Below are positions 9,036-17,082 of a stretch of 64,000 bases of DNA, piece after piece. Location of the stretch: assembly GCA_004292515.1 (NCBI GenBank), contig RDXB01000058.1, positions 43,530-107,529 on the forward strand. The letters are read 5' to 3'. This stretch comes from Oscillatoriales cyanobacterium (GTDB lineage: Bacteria; Cyanobacteriota; Cyanobacteriia; CACIAM-69d). Every line of letters starts with the position of its first letter. Positions within the stretch are counted from its first letter, which is position 1. The translations under genes and the position numbers were made by a program. The notes under the pieces were generated by a model that worked only from the letters and a program-made list of their open reading frames with translations, ran no database searches and was not told the origin of the DNA.

Positions 9036-10238
9036 GTGCTGGATTTGGTGAAGCTGGCCAAGCAAATGCAGGGGATGGGTCAACAGCTCACCCAAGAGTC
9101 CCAAGCGGCCCGCCAGCGCTTGGCCCTGGCCCAGGAGCTGTTGACTCAGGTGCAGGCGGAACAGGCCCAGTGGGTGGCCCAGTTGCAGCAATGGCGCGAT
9201 CGCCTGGAATTTGTGGCGGCCGAGCCAGTGGAACCCCTGACCACCCGCCAGCCGATCGCCCCGGCCCCGGAAGCCCACAGCCTGATCGCCACCGACGGCT
9301 CCCAAATTGCCCCCAGCCACCACGAAATCGCCTACTGTTATTTGCTGAACACCGGGCGCGTGGCCTTGCACTACGGCCAAACCCGTTACCCGTTGCTGGA
9401 TAGCCTGCCGGAGATTTTCTACAAGCCCGAGGATCTCTACATTTCTCGGCAGTGGGGAATCACCACCGAAGACTGGATGGGCCACCGCCGCACCGTGGCC
9501 GAAGCCGAGGCCCTGGCCGACTTGGGCACTGACCTGGCCCACAGCATCACCACCGGCAACCGCAAAGACGCGCCACCGACTTTGGCCATGGTCGATGGTT
9601 CGCTGATCTATTGGTTTCTCGATCGAATGCCTGGCCCGGCCGTGGAGCGGATTTTGCCGCCGATTTTGGCCGCTTGGGAGCGGTTGCGGCTGGCGGGGAT
9701 TCCCTTGGTTAGCTACCTGAGCGCTCCCCGTAGTGGCGAGGCGGCCAACTTTTTGCGCCTAAAAACCTGCACCCAGCTCACGCCTGACTGCAAAACCCAC
9801 TGTGTTGGTCAGGCGGACTCGGCCCCTTGCAATCGCCTGAAACCGTTGCGGGATACGGCATTGTGGTCAGCCATGCTGTCGGTGGGAGAGCGGGGGGCCC
9901 TGTGGCGATCAAATGCGCGGATTTTGGATGACTATGGCCGCCACCGGGTCTACTTTTGCTATTTGCACGTGGGGCCGGAGGTGGCGCGGGTGGAGCTGCC
10001 CGAGTGGGTGGCCGGTGATGCGGCCCAGCTCGATCGCGCCCTTAGCTTGGTGCTCAGTCAGGTGCAAAAGGGCTATGGCTACCCGATCGCCCTGGCCGAG
10101 GCCCACAACCAAGCGGTGGTTAGAGGGAGCGATCGGGCCCGGTTCTTTTCCCTGTTGGAGCGCGAAATGGTGAAAGCCGGCCTGCGCCACATCGGCACAT
10201 CCTACAAAGAAGCCCGCAAACGCAACAGCATCGCCTAA
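9036..10238 (+). CDS. NurA-domain nuclease-like protein
   Basis: 400-residue protein from the GTG at 9036, preceded by AGGAG at 9022-9026; the frame is open further upstream but overlaps the helicase gene. The N-terminus is a long helical, probably coiled-coil segment (about residues 1-75). It is followed by a NurA-like core with the metal-binding motif IATDGSQI and the second acidic motif AMVDGSLIYW. NurA proteins are Mn-dependent 5'-3' nucleases that usually work with the HerA translocase. Here the neighbour is a Ski2-type RNA helicase instead, so the substrate could be RNA or DNA. Several cysteines lie mid-protein (KTCTQLTPDC, THCVG, APC). Confidence 0.8.
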   Translation: MLDLVKLAKQMQGMGQQLTQESQAARQRLALAQELLTQVQAEQAQWVAQLQQWRDRLEFVAAEPVEPLTTRQPIAPAPEAHSLIATDGSQIAPSHHEIAYCYLLNTGRVALHYGQTRYPLLDSLPEIFYKPEDLYISRQWGITTEDWMGHRRTVAEAEALADLGTDLAHSITTGNRKDAPPTLAMVDGSLIYWFLDRMPGPAVERILPPILAAWERLRLAGIPLVSYLSAPRSGEAANFLRLKTCTQLTPDCKTHCVGQADSAPCNRLKPLRDTALWSAMLSVGERGALWRSNARILDDYGRHRVYFCYLHVGPEVARVELPEWVAGDAAQLDRALSLVLSQVQKGYGYPIALAEAHNQAVVRGSDRARFFSLLEREMVKAGLRHIGTSYKEARKRNSIA

Positions 10239-10335
10239 AGTCCCGCCAACACCGGCAGACAAGGGGCTGAGGGTCTGTCATCATTGCCTGGGGTCAAGCT
10301 GAGACGATTGATTTTCCTCGCCCCAATCGCCGTAA

Positions 10336-10355
10336 CAAGGGGCTTAAGCCCCTTG
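10336..10355. repeat. Perfect REP-like palindrome (CAAGGGGCT family)
   Basis: CAAGGGGCTTAAGCCCCTTG, a perfect 20-bp palindrome, preceded by a conserved flank CCCCAATCGCCGTAA. The same core and flank recur at 30266-30285 and, inverted, at 12680-12699. Half-sites occur nearby at about 10253, 10385 and 12760. Confidence 0.8.
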
Positions 10356-10360
10356 CTCCC

Positions 10361-10513
10361 GGGCGATTTGACGACAGGCCCTAAGCCCCTTGCTCCCAAC
10401 CATGCCACCCAGTCCCAATTCGGTTGCGGTGGTATTAGGGTTTTGGGCGATTTGACGACAGGCCCTAAGCCCCTTGCTCCCAACCATGCCACCCAGTCCC
10501 AATTCGGTTGCGG
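10361..10513. repeat. Two identical 69-bp direct repeats
   Basis: The 69-bp units at 10361-10429 and 10445-10513 are identical as read and are separated by 15 bp, a period of 84 bp. Each contains a CCTAAGCCCCTTGCTCCC half-site of the CAAGGGGCT palindrome family. They lie between the convergent nuclease and transglutaminase genes. Confidence 0.9.
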
Positions 10514-10521
10514 AGACCGCG

Positions 10522-12321
10522 TCACGATTGCTGACTCAACGGGGGCAACTCGCCCAAAATTCGGAACCGCACATGGTTGAGGGCCAAGTCGCCCACCTTC
10601 AGTTCTGACAAACCCGCTAAGGATTGGCCGCCCACTGTTACCCCTTGGAAGCGCGATCCCTTGGCGATTTCCACATGGTTCCAGGGTAGAGCCATGAAAT
10701 AGCGCGTGGGATAGGGGCCACCCTCTTGCACATCGTCGGGGTTCGACTCCATCGGAATCCAACCAAAGCCGGGGATGAAAAACTCCAGCCACACGTGGTT
10801 GTAGTCGGGATAGAGCGCCACTTGGGTGCGATCGCCCGGTTGGGGGCACTTGTAGCGGCCCACCGTGCGCGTCGCGATCCCATTCAACCGACAGAGCGCC
10901 AACAACAACCCCACGTATTCCCCACAGCAGCCATAGCCCCGCTCCAACACCGCGTCCGGCGGCTCAATGCTGCGGCGGATGCGGTAGGCCAGGCGATCGT
11001 AGACATAGTTACGGATCGAGAGCATTTGTCGCAGCAGGTTGGTTTCGCTGCCGATCGCCTCCCGGGCCGCCTGCTGCACGGTGGGCTTGTCCATCGCCAG
11101 GTCGTCGTTATCGACCAAGTAGCGATCGCGATACTCCTCCGGCATGGCCGGCAACCGCTCCACATCCGGCGGGGTCAGTTGGTAGCGAATGCCCCGCAAA
11201 TCAATGATCGCGCGCCAACCAAACAGCCGTCCTTCGCCCGCTTGGATTGTCCCCAACTTAAACACGGCCATCCGCTGACCATCGGGCAGGGTTTCAATCT
11301 CAAAGGGCACACCCACGGGTTCCACCGATCGCACCGTTTGTCGATCAGTATCGGCGGGCAGGGCGATCCGCCATTCCAGGGCGTTCAGCAGGGTGAAGTC
11401 CACGCCTTCGAGGGGTGAAATCTCTTCCACATAGAACATTTCCACCCGATAGCCATTGGAAAGGGCATAGCCGCGATCGGGATAGAAACCATAGTCCAAG
11501 GGGCCGATCGTCACGCGATCGCGAAAGGCCACCTGCAACGGGTCGGGATCGTTGGGATTGTCGCGAATATAGGGTTCTTCCCCCGAGTAGGCTACCCACA
11601 GCGTCCCCTCGGGATCAAAAGCCAGGGCCGTGGGCGATTCGTAGGGTGTGAGCACACTGAAATTCATTAACCCCGTGGCTCGATCAAGACAATAGACCGT
11701 CTGTTCGAGCCGATCGCACACCCACAGGGCCTCACTGGTGGCCACCAAATTTTCTAGGCCAATGCCCGGCGCGTAGAAGCGGGTAATTTCCTGACCCGTT
11801 TGCAGATCCAGCACGTAGATGCAGCCGGCCCGCTCCGAAGACACGTAGAGGGTCGATCGATAAATCGCGATCCCCTCGATCCAGTCAGGCATTTGGTGCA
11901 GCACTTTCGGTTGCCACTCGCCCCAATGGCAGTAGCAAACATCGCGATCGCGTGCAAACCAGACGCTGGGTGCTGTGCCCCCATCCATCGGCGGCCCGAT
12001 CGCCAGGCCGATCGTGTCCAGAAACTCACCAACTTGGTGGTTGTTGAGCACCTCGCAAACATCGGTGGCTAGGTCGATCCGCAGCAGATGTCCCCGCGCC
12101 GCATCCAGGGCGATCGCTGCTCCCTCATGAAACGCCAACCCCCGCAAGGCATAGGCTCCCAACGGCCGACAAAGCCGCACCGGGCGATCAACCTCTCGGC
12201 GATCGGCACTGGCTTCCCCAACTTCGGACTTCGATTCCAGCGATTCTGTCGATTTCATTGCAGTGGGGGACTCCAGCCGGCCTGACGAGCGAAACGGCGA
12301 CTTGCGAAATTTGGCAGCCAC
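10522..12321 (-). CDS. Beta-propeller/transglutaminase-like fusion protein
   Basis: 599-residue protein in two parts. Residues about 50-290 carry repeating blocks (LRGLAFHEGAAIALD, WIEGIAIYRSTLYVSS, PTALAFDPEGTLWVAY) typical of an NHL-like beta-propeller. The C-terminal part is a transglutaminase-like cysteine protease fold: the catalytic Cys in YGCCGEYVGLL, the His in DYNHVWLEFF and the Asp in the MESNPDD region, in the normal order. Such domains act as peptidases or amide transferases; the substrate is unknown. No signal peptide is evident. The first 45 residues are Ser/Glu-rich and may be poorly conserved; an internal ATG at residue 22 is possible as the start. Confidence 0.82.
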   Translation of the reverse strand: MAAKFRKSPFRSSGRLESPTAMKSTESLESKSEVGEASADRREVDRPVRLCRPLGAYALRGLAFHEGAAIALDAARGHLLRIDLATDVCEVLNNHQVGEFLDTIGLAIGPPMDGGTAPSVWFARDRDVCYCHWGEWQPKVLHQMPDWIEGIAIYRSTLYVSSERAGCIYVLDLQTGQEITRFYAPGIGLENLVATSEALWVCDRLEQTVYCLDRATGLMNFSVLTPYESPTALAFDPEGTLWVAYSGEEPYIRDNPNDPDPLQVAFRDRVTIGPLDYGFYPDRGYALSNGYRVEMFYVEEISPLEGVDFTLLNALEWRIALPADTDRQTVRSVEPVGVPFEIETLPDGQRMAVFKLGTIQAGEGRLFGWRAIIDLRGIRYQLTPPDVERLPAMPEEYRDRYLVDNDDLAMDKPTVQQAAREAIGSETNLLRQMLSIRNYVYDRLAYRIRRSIEPPDAVLERGYGCCGEYVGLLLALCRLNGIATRTVGRYKCPQPGDRTQVALYPDYNHVWLEFFIPGFGWIPMESNPDDVQEGGPYPTRYFMALPWNHVEIAKGSRFQGVTVGGQSLAGLSELKVGDLALNHVRFRILGELPPLSQQS

Positions 12322-12558
12322 GGGGTTTAGAAAATTGAGGATTCAGCATCCTGGCAGCGGTCTGAGGATTTGATCAACTACTGCCCTAACCGCTTGTAGG
12401 ATAACGCGCGGTCGGAAACTGTATCAATTGCGCCATCTATCACAATCTCAACCCAATTCCAAGAGTTTTGATTGCCTTGAGCCACTGGTGCTACAGCCAA
12501 GATTTTGATGGGAAGCGGATTAAGAATCAACTTTGGTTGTTCAGATCGCCTTTGAGCG

Positions 12559-12829
12559 GATGTCTGAAAAGTATCTTTTGATCTGGGCCAAGCACCAATA
12601 GTCGTGGGGGCAAGGGGCCTAAGGTTTGTTATCAATTAGCCTGAAGCCCTGATGCTGCCGTTAGCGGATCGTGGGGCAGCAAGGGGCTGAAGCCCCTTGT
12701 TACAACGATTGAGGCGTGGAAAATCGATAATTTCAGACTCACTACAGGAAATGGTGACACCCCTTAAGCCCCTTGTCTGCGTTGATCGATGGGGCATACA
12801 AAGTATCAATTTTGACTTTTCAGGCATCC
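12559..12829. mobile_element. MITE-like element with inverted ends (long copy)
   Basis: About 271 bp, non-coding. The left end is GGATGTCTGAAAAGTATC; the right end, read inverted, is GGATGCCTGAAAAGT. The first 70 bases match the copy at 1354-1484. The interior carries a CAAGGGGCTGAAGCCCCTTG palindrome (12680-12699) with its flank, inverted, and a half-site near 12760, so one repeat family appears nested in another. Short minus-strand frames here are not genes. Confidence 0.6.
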
Positions 12830-13394
12830 CTTGAGGGAGCGATCGGGAGCGATCGGGAAAATCAATTGAACTCAGTTTTAAAAACCGTATCAAGTCATAC
12901 GTTTTATCTGCCAATCATCAACAAGATTGCATTTCCCAAAATCAGATGAATCCTCGGGCAATGACAAACCCATTCTTTTTTTCTGATCTATCATGGGTTC
13001 TATCGTTGATCAGGCTTTTCATCAACCAAGACCGACTTGATCAAACACGAACGATGCACCAACCCATGCCTAATCTGTGAGCAAGTTATGCTCAAACTAT
13101 GGGCAAACTATGAGCTAACACTATGGGCTAACACTGAACTGATTGGTTGCTGAGACATGATTCGCAGTGGTCTCCTAAGCAAATCAATCTTGGATTGAAC
13201 CCGAATCGAAAACCACGATTGATTAGGCTCGCTTGATTAGCGCTTGATTAGCGCTTGATTGGCATAGATGCCCTAGCAATTAAGTCCTATAACGGCGGGA
13301 GCTGACAGGAGCTGATCGGTTGCGATCGCCTGTGGCATTACCGTTGGTCTTGCTCTGGTTCTGATGTTGCTGCCATTTTGTTGAGGTTGACAGT
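12830..13394. other. Non-coding AT-rich stretch with slippage repeats
   Basis: No gene is seen. It holds imperfect duplications: three copies of gcttgattagc around 13231-13263, and repeated actatggg/ctaacac phrases around 13094-13138. It should include the promoter of the cupin gene, but no promoter boxes could be placed. Confidence 0.6.
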
Positions 13395-13829
13395 ATGGGA
13401 CTGACTGCTTCTGTTCAGCTCAAGCCTTTGGAATCGATCGAGTCGGGCATGGCTGTGTTCTACACGCCCCAATCCTGCCATGAAACAATGTTGGTGCAGG
13501 TGCCGGCCATGGCTCGTGATCATTTATTTGTCCATCGTTTTCAAACCGATCAACTGTTGGCGGTTCGTGGAGAGTTTGTGATGGTGGTGTTACAAAATCG
13601 CCGCTATCACTACATTCCATTGAGCGATCGCCAACCGGCTGTGCTGACCATTCCGCCGGGAGTGCCCCACGGTGCTTTGAGCTTCAATCATGAGCCTTGT
13701 TGGGTGGTGAATGCGGTGGTGCGCCATGGGCGATCGCACCCCTTGGACTATCGATCGATAACACCGCCCTTTCCCTACGATGTGGCGGCGGCCGAGCGAT
13801 CCTTAGCCCAGCTTTTGATCGCGGTCTGA
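13395..13829 (+). CDS. Cupin-fold protein
   Basis: 144-residue single-domain protein with a jelly-roll pattern: a first motif region around DHLFVHRFQTDQLLAVRGEF and a second one IPPGVPHGALSFNH with the PGVPH turn. The first motif lacks the classic HxH pair, so metal binding is uncertain. It resembles RmlC-like sugar epimerase/isomerase cupins in outline. The polysaccharide co-polymerase gene starts 80 bp downstream on the same strand, which suggests but does not prove a role in sugar metabolism. Confidence 0.7.
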   Translation: MGLTASVQLKPLESIESGMAVFYTPQSCHETMLVQVPAMARDHLFVHRFQTDQLLAVRGEFVMVVLQNRRYHYIPLSDRQPAVLTIPPGVPHGALSFNHEPCWVVNAVVRHGRSHPLDYRSITPPFPYDVAAAERSLAQLLIAV

Positions 13830-13909
13830 TCCTGAAAACTCCAGCGGGGTCTTGAACTGAAGACCCAGCGGATTTGTTATGGTTGGATCGCCACTTGTTT
13901 CTCCGTGCT

Positions 13910-16129
13910 ATGGCCTCGCCCCTCGTCAAACGGTTTACCCTCGCCCTCAAGCGCTATCTGTGGCTGTTGCCCCTTGGAGGGGCGATCGGGGCTACTGCGG
14001 GTGCTGGGCTGTCGATGCTGCCCGTTGCGCCGCCGCGCTACAACATTCTGGGTGTGTTGTCTTACCAGCGGGCGGGCGTGTCGTTTTCGGAAACGGGCGC
14101 GGCGATTGTGGAACAAGGCCAAACCCTTTCACCGGAACTGCTGAGTTCACCCGATGTGGTGGAACCCGTCGCCAAGCAGTTTCGCCAAGATCCGGTGAGC
14201 ATCATCGATCGGTTGCGTGTCCGCGATCCCAATGCCGGTGACGACAAGGACAAGAAGAAGAAAGATGCGGGCCCGCCGACGTTAGAGGTTCGTTTTTCGG
14301 ACGAGTCCGGCGACCTGGGGGTGAAGCTGACTAACGCCATGATGCAGGTGATGGTGGAAAAGAGCCGCCAGCTCAACGCGGCCCGGGTGCGCGGCATCAT
14401 CGACTCCGTTCGCGGTCGGTTGCCACAGGTAGTGCAGGAACTGCGGAGGGCGGAGAAAAATCTAGAACGCTACGATCGCGTGGAAGGAGCGGCACTGCTG
14501 GCGGTTCAAAATGGCGCGTTGATCGAATCGATCACGACCATGGGTAATCAACAGCGCCAACTGCAACTGCAACTGGAGGGGGTGAGTGCCCAAGTGCGAT
14601 CGCTCGAACAGCGACTGGGCCTATCGGTGGATGAGGCCTATGTGTCGTCGGCCTTGAGTTCTGACTCCATGTTGGCCCAGCTGCGGGTGGAGTTGCAGCG
14701 GATCGAGTCCGATCGCTTGATCCAAAGCCAGCGCCTGCGGCCCGAGCATCCCCAAATGCAGCAGCTCGCCCAAAAGCAGCAAGCCTTGGAAACCCTGCTG
14801 AACCGGCGTGCGACGGAGGTGATTGGGGGCGGTAGTGCGGGGGCGCGGCCCTTTGTGGCCACGGGCCGGGTGCGATCGGGCAGCAGCCTTGACCCTGCCC
14901 GCCAGCAACTCGCCAACACCCTGGTGGCCCTCAAGACCCAGCAAGAAACCTTGCAGCGCCAGTTGCAGCTCTCGTTCCAAGCCGAGCGCAGCCTGCGCCG
15001 AGAATATGCAGCGATCCCTAATAAACAACTGGAGCGCGATCGCCTGGCCCAGCAAGTGGTCTTGAAAAAAGCCCTCTACGATCGAATGCAGGCCAAGTTG
15101 GTTGATTCGGAAGCCGCCGAAGCCGAAACGGTCAGCAGCCTGACGATCGCCCAACCCGCCCAGGTGCGATCGGAAGAAATCGCCCAGAAGCTACCTTGGC
15201 GGCTCACCATCCCGGCGGGGTTTGCCGGTGGGCTGGTGCTGAGTGGTGGGTTGTTGTTCCTGTTGGGTCTGCTCGATCGCCGCTACCAAGCCGATGGCGA
15301 AATTCACAGCGCCCTGAGCGATCGGGAAATTCCGCTGCTGGGTTCCCTGCCTGAGCTGCCGATCCGCATTGCGGGGGCCATTCCCGCCATGATTGAACCC
15401 CTGCCCCAAGGGGAAGCCTACGAGCAATTTCGCAGCAGCTTGCGCCGGATTGATCCCAATCTGAAGGTGCTGTTGGTGGATAGTGTCCAGCCCGGTGAGG
15501 GTAAATCTGTTGTGGCCTATAACTTGGCGATCGCAGCGGCGCGATCGGGCAAGCGCACCCTACTGTTGGAACTCGATTTGCGATCGCCCTCGGCAGCCAA
15601 GGCCCTGCGCGTTGCCGTTGATCCTGACGCAGCCCGCGAACCGTTCCACTACTACAGCAGCCTAAACCACTGCGCGCGGATGGTGCCGGACGTGGAAAAT
15701 CTCTACATCGCTCCCAGCCCAGGCCCCCAAACGGACTGTGCCGCCATTTTGGAATCGAGTGAATTGCGTCAGTTAGTGGCCGATGCCCGCAGCCGCTTTG
15801 ACTACACGGTGATTGAGGCCACGGCGCTGAATGCGGCTAACGATGCCTTTTTGCTAGAACCCCAAACCGATGGCCTGATTTTGGTGACGCGGCCGGGCTA
15901 CACGGACAAAACGGCCTTCACCCAACGGCTCGACGAACTGAGCGATGAGGACAACAGCTCGGTACGTCTGTTGGGCGTGGTGATCAACAGCGCCGAATCG
16001 CCGTTTGAACTCTACGAAGATGAGTTGTTACCGGATATGATGCCGCCTGGTGATCCGATGGATGCGATCGATGAGTGGTCGGTGGCGCGCCCAACGGCGG
16101 ATGTGGGGGCGCGATCGCGCGATCGCTAA
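13910..16129 (+). CDS. Wzc-like polysaccharide co-polymerase with P-loop domain
   Basis: 739 residues from the ATG at 13910; an upstream TTG in frame is less likely. The N-terminal Wzz-like domain is anchored by a first membrane segment (about residues 16-36) and a second at about 432-457 (AGFAGGLVLSGGLLFLLGLL). Between them is a long coiled-coil-rich periplasmic part (EQRLGLSVDEAY, QRQLQLSFQAERS). The cytoplasmic C-terminus has Walker A PGEGKS (about 527-532) and Walker A' LLLELDLRSPS, as in BY-kinases that control chain length and export of exopolysaccharide. A C-terminal tyrosine cluster is absent, so autophosphorylation of a tail is doubtful. A KDKDKKKKD-like basic run occurs near residue 110. 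Confidence 0.88.
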   Translation: MASPLVKRFTLALKRYLWLLPLGGAIGATAGAGLSMLPVAPPRYNILGVLSYQRAGVSFSETGAAIVEQGQTLSPELLSSPDVVEPVAKQFRQDPVSIIDRLRVRDPNAGDDKDKKKKDAGPPTLEVRFSDESGDLGVKLTNAMMQVMVEKSRQLNAARVRGIIDSVRGRLPQVVQELRRAEKNLERYDRVEGAALLAVQNGALIESITTMGNQQRQLQLQLEGVSAQVRSLEQRLGLSVDEAYVSSALSSDSMLAQLRVELQRIESDRLIQSQRLRPEHPQMQQLAQKQQALETLLNRRATEVIGGGSAGARPFVATGRVRSGSSLDPARQQLANTLVALKTQQETLQRQLQLSFQAERSLRREYAAIPNKQLERDRLAQQVVLKKALYDRMQAKLVDSEAAEAETVSSLTIAQPAQVRSEEIAQKLPWRLTIPAGFAGGLVLSGGLLFLLGLLDRRYQADGEIHSALSDREIPLLGSLPELPIRIAGAIPAMIEPLPQGEAYEQFRSSLRRIDPNLKVLLVDSVQPGEGKSVVAYNLAIAAARSGKRTLLLELDLRSPSAAKALRVAVDPDAAREPFHYYSSLNHCARMVPDVENLYIAPSPGPQTDCAAILESSELRQLVADARSRFDYTVIEATALNAANDAFLLEPQTDGLILVTRPGYTDKTAFTQRLDELSDEDNSSVRLLGVVINSAESPFELYEDELLPDMMPPGDPMDAIDEWSVARPTADVGARSRDR

Positions 16130-16213
16130 AACCGATCTGATTCAAAAAGCCAGTCTGATCCAAGCCCATCCAACCAGGTCGCGCCAACCATCAAAAATCA
16201 CCCAAAACACAAA

Positions 16214-16249
16214 CAGAAAGCGACTTGGGATTACCGAAGTCGCTTTCTG
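16214..16249. terminator. Strong hairpin between convergent genes
   Basis: Inverted repeat CAGAAAGCGACTT...AAGTCGCTTTCTG (13-bp arms, 10-nt loop), placed between the Wzc-like gene (+) and the small protein gene (-). The flanking T/A runs are weak, so it is probably a bidirectional terminator. Confidence 0.8.
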
Positions 16250-16340
16250 TCGTCATTGAATTGGACTAGAGAATTGAACCGCGCCAGGGAATTCACCAGG
16301 AACTCAGTCACCGGGAACCACCCTAGGAGCCATCAATTAC

Positions 16341-16547
16341 CTAGTAGGCGAGGGTTTCAAGAGTTTCGCGCAAATAACGACGCACTAACAAATCGATCGC
16401 AGCAGGTTGGGCGGCAGCCGACGGTTGCTGTTCAAGCCAGCACTCGAAACCAGAGCTAGAGGCGATCGCTTGGACTAAATTGTGCCAAACAGCCGTGCGG
16501 TCAGACTCGGACAAGGAAGCAGTAGAAGACGCGAGTGAAGGAGCCAT
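16341..16547 (-). CDS. Small conserved protein (68 aa)
   Basis: Small soluble protein ending in LLVRRYLRETLETLAY, a C-terminus I recognise from small cyanobacterial hypothetical proteins. An N-terminal Ser/Ala-rich segment precedes a helical region (HNLVQAIASSSGFECWLEQ). A textbook TAGGAGG lies 5-6 bases before the ATG at 16547, which strongly supports expression. It is convergent with the Wzc-like gene across a shared terminator. Function unknown. Confidence 0.78.
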   Translation of the reverse strand: MAPSLASSTASLSESDRTAVWHNLVQAIASSSGFECWLEQQPSAAAQPAAIDLLVRRYLRETLETLAY

Positions 16548-17082
16548 GAAAACCTCCTAACGAGTAAGGCAAGGCAGTTAATTAAATCGCTTTAAATCGC
16601 TGCCATTGAGCAATTCCGAGGGGCCGGGTGCTTCAACTGAGGTCACAACCCAACACCGCAAAACCAAACATCGGCGATTTCAAACGGTGGAGTCCGAGGA
16701 CAGGCGACTGGAATCGTCCAAGGGAGGGACGAAATTTGTTGGAGACCCGATTGGGGATGCGGTGACCCAACAAGGCTTGGCTACATTGTGGCCGTCGCGG
16801 ATGACAAAATCTGTCAGCTACGAACCTTGCTCCAAACTCGATCGCTGGGCGATGCCATCTTCAGTTGTAACGCAAAACGGATGGATTCAGCCCGGGGGCC
16901 ACACCAATGACCGCTGGGCTGGATCGATGCCCCATTGCCGCTAGCGCACTCGTCAACCGCTAGCCCGTTTGAGTCTGGCTTACTCGCGGCCATCCGTGAT
17001 GGGAGCAAGCCAGAGACCTAATTCCTGGACCGATCGCCCCGACTCGATCGGGAATGGAGGCGGTGTTGTAGGCGAGGTTCGC
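16548..17082. other. Intergenic stretch without recognised gene
   Basis: 535 bp between the small protein gene and the 3' end of the RNase J gene. A 112-codon plus-strand frame (16606-16944) has no recognisable sequence and is not called. The region should carry the small protein's promoter. Nothing else seen. Confidence 0.5.

Noticed and set aside
10235..10849. 204-codon minus-strand frame with a repeated Trp-rich peptide
   Set aside because: The internal peptide repeat is only a translation of the two 69-bp DNA repeats; it also overlaps the transglutaminase-like gene in another frame.
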